From contig OX421505.1 in NCBI GenBank assembly GCA_949126835.1, positions 7,758,587 to 7,822,586 of the forward strand: a stretch of DNA of 64,000 bases, written 5' to 3'. Numbering within the stretch: the first letter of the stretch is position 1; every line of letters starts with the position of its first letter. The notes beneath the pieces were generated by a model, which was not told where the DNA came from, did not search any database, and saw only the letters and a list, made by a program, of their open reading frames with translations. This DNA is from Anisus vortex (Eukaryota > Mollusca > Gastropoda > Planorbidae). Positions 57,701-64,000 of the stretch are shown here, piece by piece. A program made the position numbers and the translations under genes.

Positions 57701-59092
57701 TAGTTTTGAAAAAGTGCACTTATCTCGGTGCATTCTGTTTTAGTCCGGGAAGAAAGTTTTAGCAAATTCCAAATTTAGAAATACAGCAAAATAACAATCT
57801 GTTACAATGCTCAGAAAAACATAAGGACACAAATATTTTTCTTATCCCATTTGCAAGGGAAAGAAAAGTTATCTTTCTTCCCGTTTGTAATAGGGGCATG
57901 GAATGGATTGCATGAACAAACCAGCGAAACCGGTAAATTAACATCAGTCAAAACACAAATGAAATTGCAAGACTAGATTCAGATTCATAAGCATAGTATT
58001 CAATAATCTTCTTTATAGAAGGAGCGTCTGTAATATATAAGAAAATATCAGATAAGCACCTAGCTCTGCGTTTTTTGTGGCTGATTGATCTTCGTAGATA
58101 TAAGTGGCTATTTCTGGGTATCTTACTATTAATTCTTATTTGCCTTCTTAAAGGTCTAATGAGATTGATGATTTAGTTAAGCTTGTGTTGTTTGTTAAGA
58201 TTTGTATGTTTGGTTATGATTATTTTCGACCACCTATCGCGCACTGTAAGATGTCCATCTCGATAATCATCGTTTTTAGTTTAGCCAACTCTGGCGCACG
58301 TTGTGACAGCTGAGTTTCTACAGGACCAACAGTCAAGATTACCGTGCCAGAACCATCCTACTGGTGAAGGTCCAACCTTGTTCCATTATTGTGCAATCAG
58401 GAGTTTTGTCAAGCCGCGCCCCACAAGGAGAGTTGACATGTGTTATCTGCTTGTTTCATACCCAATACACATTGTACTAGTTGTTGCTATTAGGACATGA
58501 GATTTTGAGACAGTTGCAGTGGGCTTATTCTTTCATATTGTCATACTCAGGACCTCGATACATACATATGAGTGAGCATTTAACGACAAATAAATAGTGA
58601 ACTATTCAAGATAGTTGTAATTAGATTTTAGGCCTTAAGTAGCCTACCATTACCATCGCAGAAGTAACAAATATAAAAGTACCACCTTTTAAGTGTAATG
58701 TAATATCTTTAAATCTTAAACCTTAAAAGTACCGCCTAATTAGTCAAGTAAAAAAGTACCACAATAAAAGCACCACATATATTAATCTTTAATATTTTTC
58801 TTGTCTTAATCGGTTAAGAAACAACACCACATGCCTATGCTAGTCGTATAAGCCAATTAATTAAGACGCTATAGATGCAAGACCTTCACTTCAACTGCAC
58901 AATTCTTTTAGAGTATTTCAAAGCTTCCAAGAAAACTCTGTCGTAAAATTGTAATATAAATAAATAAATAATATATTAGCCAGGTGTCTATAGAAGGAAT
59001 TAAAGCATTTGATAGCAATTGTACATAGAGACTAAATACATACTTAGTACAGCAAGAGAAATGGCCAACACAATAGCAATACAAGATGCCAT
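42734..59092 (-). CDS. CTL-D: secreted C-type-lectin-like protein, 185 aa, four exons
   Basis: Exons on the minus strand: 59044-59092 (signal peptide MASCIAIVLAISLAVL), 55209-55397, 43628-43810, 42734-42870 (stop 42734-42736). Joined length 558 nt, all phase 1. Donors GTATGT, GTTTGTAT, GTAATT; acceptors end CTTTAG, TACACAG and AAACAG. Long-form CTLD: hairpin cysteines FKC and EMC, helix cysteine AKC, EEMGARLAVF, NRWYWVGLDAM, WVWHDGSVLE, FFGPGDPNFG, then PAC, VGC and YICEKPEL. The EPN position is DPN and the WND position LAD, so canonical sugar and calcium binding is doubtful. Intron 2 (43811-55208) is stretched by the LTR element, whose edge is 28 bp from the exon 2 donor. Reading frame and splice sites are intact. 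Confidence 0.82.
43080..43425. repeat. Inverted-repeat-rich stretch in CTL-D intron 3/2 boundary region
   Basis: CCGATTTTCGGTCTGAAAAC followed by CGAAAATCGG, and ACCGAAA/TTTCGGT motifs throughout. It looks like a degraded mobile element in intron 3; no class assigned. Confidence 0.35.
44318..44460 (-). repeat. SINE-like copy, first family
   Basis: Degraded reverse copy of 2545-2800, at the same place in intron 2 as the CTL-B copy at 9070-9260 (TTTCTGTGGC...CCCCCAAATAAT), so it predates that duplication. Confidence 0.5.
44630..45190 (-). mobile_element. LINE ORF2 C-terminal fragment
   Basis: On the minus strand: PEIRAMIGTAMSAMARLNRV, LRLYRAFVRTIVLNGCETWT, DELQAFENKCMRKILPIS, then ARSKLAWFGHVLRPNSLSKT and ILQGTIEGGRRRSRQRRCW with DNVRYWTGLQL. 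RTE/Jockey-type end; small duplication of TTGTTGGGAGACCAATGCT near 45070-45105. Confidence 0.85.
45830..46080. repeat. Dispersed repeat rich in TTCGTAACC motifs
   Basis: ACGTTAAACCTTCCTATCTG is repeated in tandem, then CGTTCGTTACC-type words. A second copy is at 60395-60590 in the CTL-D 5' flank. Non-coding; class unknown. Confidence 0.5.
46090..46268 (+). repeat. SINE-like copy, second family
   Basis: Plus-sense copy: GATCCAGCGGTTAGTTCACC, GGGATCTATCCC, CCCTGCAGGAGTTTTGGGCC, ending CTTATAAGATATA. Confidence 0.68.
46311..46857. mobile_element. Small TIR element (copy 3 of 3) in CTL-D intron 2
   Basis: 547 bp from TTGACAAGTCTTA to TTAAGACTTGTCAA, same orientation as 16253-16885. Confidence 0.75.
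46995..47766. repeat. 23 bp minisatellite (AAATATCTAGATAACAAACAC) in CTL-D intron 2
   Basis: About 32 units with many small variants. Broken by a LINE fragment (47767-48345) and then by the LTR element; TATATCTAGATAAC resumes at 48341-48354 and ATATCTAAAGG at 55181. Confidence 0.92.
47767..48345 (+). mobile_element. LINE ORF2 C-terminal fragment with 3' tail
   Basis: VAVSLIQSRLDYCNSCLWGL, LQRLQRVQNTAARIVSGVRR, LHWLPVMKRIEHKIMSITYG, APSYLRELISRHEPSRELRS, then, after a frameshift near 48110, GVRSFESVAPSLWNSLSQTL. CR1/L2-type. Tail GCGCTATAGAAATGCCCATT then TTATCGTATCTTATATC. Confidence 0.87.
48371..49045 (+). repeat. 5' LTR
   Basis: 675 bp, TGTCATGTATATTG to GTGGACGTAACA. By eye it differs from the 3' LTR at a single position (GGGAAAGAC here, GGGAACGAC there). 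Contains AATAAA-like signals near 48776. Promoter elements were not resolved. Confidence 0.95.
49051..49066 (+). other. Putative primer binding site
   Basis: TGGTGGTCTCGCCCGG starts 5 nt after the LTR; TGG is what pairs with the CCA tail of a tRNA. The primer tRNA was not identified. A variant (TGGTAGTCTCGTTCGG) recurs 59 bp downstream. Confidence 0.5.
49413..53231 (+). CDS. Gag-protease-integrase-partial RT polyprotein, 1272 aa
   Basis: Gag: SAP-like N-terminus, coiled coil at about 101-145, capsid about 155-330. CCHC zinc knuckle C382, C385, H390, C395. Protease RDTGSAVS with active-site D510, plus ILGND at 579-583. Integrase: zinc module H762, H769, C799, C802; catalytic D833, D892, E928 (spacing 58 and 35, as in Ty3/gypsy); GPY/F-like SGPYEI at 1065-1070. 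RT N-terminus about 1180-1269 (KWSTPCVMVPKA, WYPISRIIDKIE), then stop. The catalytic RT motifs are gone. At 53219-53263, in the +2 frame, ADNLSRV then LHD and a stop is the usual RNase H end. Integrase ahead of RT is the Gmr1-type order. Gag, PR and IN have no stops, so they may still be made. The first ATG was chosen; no upstream in-frame extension is needed. Confidence 0.92.
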   Translation: MASNISSEELNAMSFAELKELAESFGIEAGQARPNRNRLTKEIMTCLNGQNAMNTGSVVEVGQNDINEGYVAPSGSEVIAHGDEVRNMSSRSSNNDEDEGLSENLKFQLAMKRMELERIRIETERENERIRIESRERIEMARMNRPDHRRDSNGMDISAMKQHLPIFREEDVQDFFLLFERIAVDYQFPDDKMALLLRSTLNKGKALDVVLSLTPEEINDYEVIKDRVLKSYSLTPEKYRKLFRDRKKAYDQTHVDFLRQKEKMLEQWLRSQNVSEFDKLKNLILFEEFNDCIRVDIKTHISDRGVEDVHEAARLADNYAIIHASIKPYYADKPKVHKPEPKEASKPKETSENNNKNSGVNNNSNLVHFRKQTDVNKAKVVCFNCKKEGHMKKDCWILTKKQGAILHCARVQKDSKQTEEVCNTGSRNSKEMRPASPIVVESMVFENSLSKVKENSCTQSIMLSEGREEQMVPEVPEEDDLSDFRPFVYEGTVSTEVDVLSKKKIQILRDTGSAVSVILEGSVPLTDATSTGESVVLRGASMEAVEAPLHRIKLESDIFTGNIVVGVWRALPVKGVSMILGNDIMGGRVTVEPMVKVLETKMAEDKNLRPANERPTCALTRAMQEKKSVKTPATPCSATKDVFVCSEDTHANETVITETPDIDLSATFFAELTTGDATENDNILSPKQKLVKEQLNDEVIMQLRMKAVDEKTADAMAECFYMKDEVLMRKSKPLNSGTNEWDSIHQIVIPKCYRQDILRMAHDLPFAGHMGVRKTHHRILPYFYWPGLRRDVEQYCKTCHVCQMVGRPNQRIPVAPLQPIPAFDEPFSHILIDCVGPLPKTKAGFQYLLTVMCSSTRFPEAIPLRNITTVKVVDALTNFFTRYGLPKTVQSDQGTNFTSNIFKQVMEQLGISHRLSSAYHPESQGALERFHQTLKSMLKKYCYENEKDWDKGVPYVLFAAREATQESLGFSPFELVYGHSVRGPLKLLHETWLTDSEPIGLLSYVDKFKNRLYHAFNHVKIHFPQMQERMRQNYDRKATARTFAPGDKVLVFLPLQNQPLSAKFSGPYEIESKLGEVNYLIKTPDRRQKQRVCHINLLKPYVSREKSKPREVPMISLARVPTDLSRIEYKFAESKLNNTDALKSLDTRLEHPPVEDKEKIIELVHENKSMFTNVPSRTHVIEHDVVLTDSARSIKQHPFDPIRPEHIKLDVKYMLENDIGGKCDSKWSTPCVMVPKADHTLQFYRDFGKLSNLTETDWYPISRIIDKIETRS
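53264..54494 (+). other. Long 3' untranslated region of the LTR element
   Basis: About 1.23 kb of AT-rich sequence without an ORF of note between the RNase H stop and the polypurine tract. No env-like gene seen. Confidence 0.7.
54495..54505 (+). other. Polypurine-like tract before the 3' LTR
   Basis: GGGTGGGGGCG directly abuts the TGTCATG start of the 3' LTR, the position used for plus-strand priming. Two pyrimidines interrupt it. Confidence 0.6.
54506..55180 (+). repeat. 3' LTR
   Basis: 675 bp copy of 48371-49045 with one visible difference; followed by the ATAT duplication and the remains of the minisatellite. Confidence 0.95.
55510..55700. repeat. Old hAT-derived MITE-like copy in CTL-D intron 1
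   Basis: Paralogous to 113-325 and 13169-13345; right end AGGTTGCAGACCCTGAG resembles GGTTGCCGACCCCTG. Confidence 0.6.
55865..56530. repeat. 40 bp minisatellite, about 16 copies, CTL-D intron 1
   Basis: Unit TGGTCTACTGTTGGTTAGCT plus TTGGACATTCCAGTAGGATG, with a TTTTATGTAGGATG variant class interspersed. Same unit as 481-602. Confidence 0.93.
56533..56640 (-). repeat. tRNA-like SINE fragment inside the minisatellite
   Basis: The minus strand has AAGCCGGTCGAGGGGCAGAG and GGGTTCGAATCCTGGTGCAG (good B box). Short; no tail seen. The array resumes at 56634. Confidence 0.5.
56990..57480 (+). mobile_element. LINE ORF2 C-terminal fragment with 3' tail
   Basis: Open from 56992 to 57378: IQNCAARLVLKKKKSNDINP, LLRSLHWLPINNRISYKLAS, APDYLRSCMELYTQSRPLRS, SFSYAGPSAWNHLPLQLRQS and FRSRLKTHLF. 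CR1/L2-type. Tail GATATGCGCTATATAAGCAC then ATTTATTTATTTA repeats. It is one of the least damaged LINE ends here. Confidence 0.88.
57540..59040 (-). other. Remaining CTL-D intron 1
   Basis: No gene seen. 57540-57740 matches 2860-3070 of CTL-A intron 1, and 58220-58920 matches the intron 1 block common to all members. Confidence 0.55.
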
Positions 59093-59735
59093 TATGAGTC
59101 GTGTGTTTATTCCAGCAAACCTCAATGCTGAATGTGCACCAATAGTTTGTTCCAATGTTATTTGATACATCAACTAAAGGTTGCCCTGTCAACATTTACT
59201 CTTGGCAGTGGCGTATCCAAAACTTCCATGTAGGCAAGGAAGCAAATAATTTAGGAAAGGTGGTAAATCTTTTTGGGAGTGGGGTTGAATTCTAAAGTAA
59301 AATGTACTAGAGGATGTGGGCGGCGGGGCAATGGCGGCGAATTATGAATTCATGCAAAAATTCATCATTCTAGTTAAAACACACTATATTTGAATCTAAT
59401 TATTAATAGTTAGAAATTAAATATGATTTATTAAATATTTACAAGTTTTAAAATTATTTATTTCTAAACGAAAAAAATTGAATCTAGCATAATTAATCAT
59501 TTGTGCTCAGAATTTTATGATAGCACAGCACTGATACATTAGACATGTATTTAAATCAATTCTTGGCCTATTACATAACTATTGAATGAAACCTTTTAAA
59601 TTATTGTAATATGTTATAACAGTATACACTATCTTTAGCTGCTTTGTTATTAATCGAGACTTCAAGAAGATTATCAACTTTCTCTAAAATTTGAGGCTTT
59701 CGATTGTCTTCATATCACTGTGGAGACCCCGTTAG
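59093..59735 (-). promoter_or_regulatory. 5' flank of CTL-D, proximal part
   Basis: Matches 3889-4150 and 29911-30430. The distal part continues at 60590-60785 and 61020-61380 after insertions of LINE and other repeats. Confidence 0.35.
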
Positions 59736-59739
59736 GACC

Positions 59740-60050
59740 GAGGAAAAAGTCCACAATTTAACTAAACATAAAATTAAAAACAACACAAACAAGAATTATA
59801 AAGAGCTTCATTTTACGTTTTTAGTCCAGCCCTTTAGTGAAGATTTGAAAGCCGGCACAATGGGGCCAGTGATTTAGGCCTGGTCCAGGATGTTCTGCAG
59901 CCTAATGGCGCGTGTGGGACATGCATTTTGAGCTGATGACCTCGGGTAGATCGGGACACTTGTTGGATGCCACGTGGCTGTGTGGAAATTTCCACGTGGC
60001 GGTTCATGATCTTGATATGCAGCTTAGTTACGCCTTTTTGCCACATTGAC
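59740..60050 (-). mobile_element. LINE ORF2 C-terminal fragment in the CTL-D 5' flank
   Basis: Minus-strand reading RHVEISTQPRGIQQVSRSTR then GHQLKMHVPHA and (frame-shifted) AIRLQNILDQA; same family as 31769-32240. Confidence 0.78.
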
Positions 60051-60394
60051 TCATTCGAGTAAATCTGTTTTCTTTATAATTGTAGATATAGTTCCTTTAT
60101 GGCATGCTGTACTCATTAGCGACGTCACACGCGAACGCCATTTTTATGTTTCCTAATAATTAGGCTATTTCTTTCTTTACCTCCACTGCAGTGCCTCCTA
60201 GCGGCTCCACTACCGTTCTTCGAATTCATAATTGATGGTGTTAACAAGGACAATAATGAAAGAGATAAACTTAAAAGACATTGCCATTGATAAGAAATAT
60301 ATGTTACTGCTGTGTAGTAAGGACACTGAAATCGATGTTGCGCACGCGCACGAAAGGTTAGCGCTAAGGAATGTTAGTACTGCGAGGTCTTCGT

Positions 60395-60590
60395 TTATAC
60401 TGTAAGCGATCGATTGTCCCAAACGTTAAACCTTCCTATCTAACTCTCTCCGTCATTCGTAAACTAATGCATTGTTTGTTACTCGAGACAAAAAAAATTC
60501 AATGTCGTTTTTCGTAACCTGAATCGTTCGTAACCTGAGGCGTTCGTAGCCTGAGTCATTCGTCGTAACCCAATGTACCGTTACTTTAAA
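60395..60590. repeat. Second copy of the TTCGTAACC-rich repeat
   Basis: ACGTTAAACCTTCCTATCT then repeated TTCGTAACCTGA words; see 45830-46080. Confidence 0.5.
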
Positions 60591-60785
60591 CTATATATAA
60601 TTTTCTCATAACTGATTTAATTTCACTCTTTTGGAACCAGATAAGTGGTACCTTTGGATGAAGTTGGAATACACCATTCAATTTTGTCTCATATTTAGTA
60701 AGAATTAATTTATTTCTATGAGTTGAAGAGAGAGAAAGAGACAGAGAAAGAAGAAGAGAGAGAGAAGAGAGATGGAGCAGACATG

Positions 60786-61018
60786 GCATCCGTCCGTCTC
60801 GGGAGACGATGGTGTAGCTTCATAGGTGAGGTGAGTCTAACTGAACCGCCAAGAATATCTGTGTAGGCCAACCCGGGAGTGGCAACCCTAGCGCACTTGA
60901 GACATTTAAAGCCTGATGGCTGTTGTCGCTGTTGTTTCCGCCTCGCTCTTTTTAGGGCGGCAGTCCCATTACGCTCAGTCTCTGCGCTTGTTGTGCCACG
61001 TCTATCTCCAGGTTCCAG
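60786..61018 (-). mobile_element. LINE C-terminal fragment (degraded zinc-finger end)
   Basis: Minus strand: INLEPGDRRGTTSAETERNG, LKRARRKQQRQQPSGFKC and LKCARVATPGLAYTDI. Matches the C-x2-C finger end of LINE ORF2; the histidines are lost. It splits the conserved CTL-D flank at GCAGACATGG. Confidence 0.5.
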
Positions 61019-61439
61019 GTTTATCAATATATACCAATACTAAAGGCCCGCACTAAATACTGTAATTAAAAGCACTTAGTTAACATGTCACATTATAAGG
61101 TCGCTCGTCAAAGAAGACTTTATCGCATTGAACTCAATGTAGTAAGAAAACATTGATTTTATTCTCTTTTATTTAACAGCAGCGACGATTGTTTTCATTC
61201 ACTGACTGACCTTATAAGTTATAAACGTCCCTTCTGTGCAGGCTGCTATTGCGTCCTACAATTAATTTATTAATACTTTAAAGTTTCACTAATGTTTTTG
61301 TGCAGGTTCCTAGTTACTCATTTAATTTACATACAATTCTACGACTTTTTATATTTGTTCTGGGCTACATTTTCCATAATAATATTCAGAACCGGAAATT
61401 AATTTTAAACACTTATTTAAAATATAACCAATATATTTA

Positions 61440-61900
61440 ATACAAATGTAAACTCAGTTCTGCTATATGGCTTTGAGACCTGGAGAGTTCTCAAGACGAA
61501 CACAATCAGGCTCCACACTTTTGTAAATAGATGCCTGAGACGGATACGTAAAATTTTAAACATCTCCTACAAAGATCGCATTACAAATGATGCTGTCCGT
61601 GATCGAATGACTAACGTCATCGGCCCTCACAGGGATCTACTTAAATTCAGAAAACTCCGATGGTACGGGCATGTAGCAAGATTTGAGGGCCTGGCGAAAA
61701 CCATCATGCAGGGCGCAGTGCGGGGTGGAAGAAAGTGAGGCAGGCAGAAGAGACGATGAGATGAGTGGAACGGCTTGTCTCTTGCAGACTCCCAGAGGGC
61801 GGCGCAGGACCTAGACGCACTGCATAAAAGCATCTAACTGTAAAACAAAATGGTGCCCCAACGACCCTCGCTCGGGTTATGGGATAGGTGAAGTTAAAGG
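61440..61900 (+). mobile_element. LINE ORF2 C-terminal fragment
   Basis: VNSVLLYGFETWRVLKTNTI, CLRRIRKILNISYKDRITND, VIGPHRDLLKFRKLRWYGHV and ARFEGLAKTIMQGAVRGGRK. Same family as 9350-10310, with the CAACGACCCTCGCTCGGGTT tail shared with CTACAACCCTCTCTTGGGTT at 10322. Confidence 0.87.
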
Positions 61901-61929
61901 TAATACGCTTCCTGAAAATTCGACGGCCG

Positions 61930-62160
61930 GAAACACTGTCGTGCGTTAACCTATGGGATAAGACCAAACAGAAAACCCATCGACAACAGCATCAAAAGCC
62001 GTAAATGGAAGTGGATTGGAAAGATCAGAAGACAGTGTGGCAATACAAGCACTTGACTGGAAACTCCAGGGCAAAAGGAAAGTATGCATTTCAGACTTGG
62101 AGGAGATCGGTCATAGGCGAGGCAAATGCTGTTGGCCACACAAGGACACAAATTAAGTTA
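61930..62160 (+). mobile_element. LINE C-terminal fragment, another family
   Basis: LTYGIRPNRKPIDNSIKSRK, WKWIGKIRRQCGNTSTWLET and PGQKESMHFRLGGDR, the WxGHxLRR-type LINE end, damaged. Confidence 0.55.
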
Positions 62161-62273
62161 TAGTATAATTAAGCTTATCGAAATAATTAAAGTATTATTC
62201 ATAGCAGTAGAACAAAAGTATAATAGTGAAATGGAATTTAAACTACAAGTACTGCCTCTTGACGTCTTCATCG

Positions 62274-62500
62274 CTCAAACTCTAAACTCTGTTAAACTAA
62301 ACTAACTTGGCCTCCTTACATTATTAGTTTTAAATTCCAAACTCCGAAAAACTAAACTAACTTGGCCTCCTTACATTATTAGTTTTAAATTCCAAACTAC
62401 GAAAAAGTAAACTAGCTTGTCCTCCTAACATCATTAGTTCTAAATTCCAAACTCCGAAAAACTAAACCAACTTGGCCTCCTTACATAATTAGATTCAAAC
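62274..62500. repeat. 55 bp tandem repeat, about four copies
   Basis: TTCCAAACTCCGAAAAACTA plus AACTAACTTGGCCTCCTTAC plus ATTATTAGTTTTAAA, starting at 62335, 62390 and 62445. One or two units occur at 5285-5345, 17285 and 33220-33340 in the other units. Confidence 0.88.
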
Positions 62501-63165
62501 TGTATGCTTCTAATTACAATGACATTATGTATGGAGTTACTGTCTGGACTGGTTCACTTCTAATAAATCACTCAAAAAACCCCTTGATAAATTATTAGGT
62601 GAATGAAAACATTGAACGCATATGCACTCGTGTCAAGTAGACTCTCTGCACAGATGTAGTCCTGATAATTTATATTATTAATGAAATGATGCTCACCGTT
62701 AGTTATTAACTGGGTTGACCTCCACATGCGAAGAGTCGGCAGCTAGAATCGACGGATACCATCGGAAAGTTTTTTCAAAGCCCATCTTAAATGGCTCAGC
62801 GCAGGTAGGAAGAAGGAATAAATCGAGACAGAAGAAACAGAAGACTACTATATAAATGGGTAAATCAGGCTGTCTTTCATTGCTTCTACAAGACCCTGAC
62901 GAGTTGTAAGAGATTACACAGCAGTCAACAATGACCCCAGACCCTTTTCCAATCCAGTTTAATGGAAGTGACCATCTGAACCCAAACAACTCCAAGTGTT
63001 GCAAGATATTGAATGGCTCCATCAATTGCTGCATTGTGTTCACTATTTGTACCACGTCTAGGATATTATGCTGATTCTATACCTTCCAACAAATGTATCT
63101 ATGCTATCAACTCAACCCATTTTATTCGTTGTAGTGTGAGTTTGAAGTGTGGGCATCTACTTAGA
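62500..63165. other. Intergenic, paralogous to 5345-6640
   Basis: Collinear with the CTL-A/CTL-B intergenic region. A 118-codon minus-strand ORF (62699-63055) exists, but the counterpart near 6200-6560 has frame-breaking indels, so I do not call it a gene. Confidence 0.5.
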
Positions 63166-63173
63166 TCATAGGT

Positions 63174-64000
63174 TCTCAACCTTTTTCGGCTCACCGACCG
63201 GTTTTACAATTTTTTTGGCTCACCGCCCCCTACCCCCCCCCCCCCCAACAACCCCCGTAGTACATGTTTTAGTAAAAAATGTTTGTATGGTGGCATATAT
63301 TTAATTCCTATTTGTGACCCGTTCCCACAAAAGGAGACATAAGTGGTTTTTTCAACATTTTAAGTTATATATATATCGTTTGAAAGGGCATTGAATAGAC
63401 TTTATTTTAATACCAAATTTATTATTATACGTCAATATTTCATTTTTCTATGACACTTACTATCACTTAGAACTAGTCAGACAAAAAAACAAGAGTTTCG
63501 AGAAAAGGCGTTTTAAAGTTAATGCATTTGAAAATGTCTAAACTCTATAGCAACCAGATTCGTAATATCTATATTTACATACCAATCGAAAGGGCATTCA
63601 ATTATCTTTTTAGTGGTGTATGGTGTATATACGATATTATTTTATAATAAAACTGAACAAAATATAATAAAAAAATCACATCTCTCAAAGAATTTAGCAC
63701 TGAATCTATGCCGCTCTCCATTGTGTGAAATTGTCATAACCTCGAAAACGGAAAGCCTAAACGGTACCGCTTTGTATCCCAATAGCCAATCAGCGAATTT
63801 GTATTGGAAAAATTTGGTATCGTAACCAATGATCAATTTATAAACGAATTTTCATTGGATAGAAAGAAAGGAATTGTTTATCCCAAACTTCAGGCTTAAA
63901 TATTTTCTGATTGGTTTCTATAAATAAATAGTGATCACATAGAAATTCCCGAAAGTCTGCCCTTTTCAAGGATATATAATGTTATGGGATTCTGTCAAGG
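63174..64000. mobile_element. hAT-like element end, incomplete at the window edge
   Basis: CATAGGTTCTCAACCTTTTT and CACCGCCCCCTACCCCC resemble the left end of 35279-36296. The rest to 64000 is non-coding as far as I can see, and the other terminus is not in the window. Confidence 0.5.

Noticed and set aside
62699..63055. 118-codon minus-strand ORF starting MVQIVNTMQQ
   Set aside because: The paralogous sequence at 6200-6560 has several indels that are not multiples of three, so the frame is not conserved.

Overview
This looks like eukaryotic, probably gastropod mollusc, nuclear DNA: AT-rich, intron-containing, microsatellite-laden, and densely filled with non-LTR, LTR, hAT-like and SINE-like repeats. 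The mollusc guess rests on repeat flavour and on the character of an 18S rRNA pseudogene fragment (14712-15024); no species can be named.

The host content is a tandem array of small secreted C-type-lectin-like (CTLD) genes, all on the minus strand. None is visible as one long ORF. Each is four short exons with all introns in phase 1: exon 1 signal peptide, exon 2 N-terminal hairpin and first helix of the CTLD, exon 3 with the WIGL-type core, exon 4 with the last three cysteines. Four members are present. CTL-A is partial (exon 1 at 3837-3888; exon 2 leaves the window at base 1). CTL-B (7667-16040) is a pseudogene. CTL-C (20426-29910) and CTL-D (42734-59092) can be spliced into uninterrupted 178 and 185 aa proteins. 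Introns, 5' flanks and 3' flanks are recognisably paralogous between units, so the array arose by repeated segmental duplication of a block that now spans about 12 to 29 kb per unit because of different insertions.

Region by region: 1-3888 CTL-A 5' part, with a hAT-like element (603-2214) carrying a nested small element; 3889-7660 intergenic; 7667-16040 CTL-B with LINE fragments, minisatellites and the 18S fragment in its introns; 16041-20420 intergenic with a THAP exon-like fragment; 20426-29910 CTL-C with two decayed Ty3/gypsy (mag-like) elements and a hAT with transposase remains; 29911-42700 intergenic, dominated by a nested set of TIR elements (34503-40605); 42734-59092 CTL-D; 59093-64000 the CTL-D 5' flank with LINE fragments and one end of another TIR element.

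The most striking object is a young LTR retrotransposon (48371-55180) in CTL-D intron 2. Its 675 bp LTRs differ at one position by eye. It has a 1272-codon ORF in the order Gag, protease, integrase, reverse transcriptase (the Gmr1-like order) and a pol deletion that removes nearly all RT and RNase H. It sits in antisense orientation with its outer edge 28 bp from the CTL-D exon 2 splice donor.
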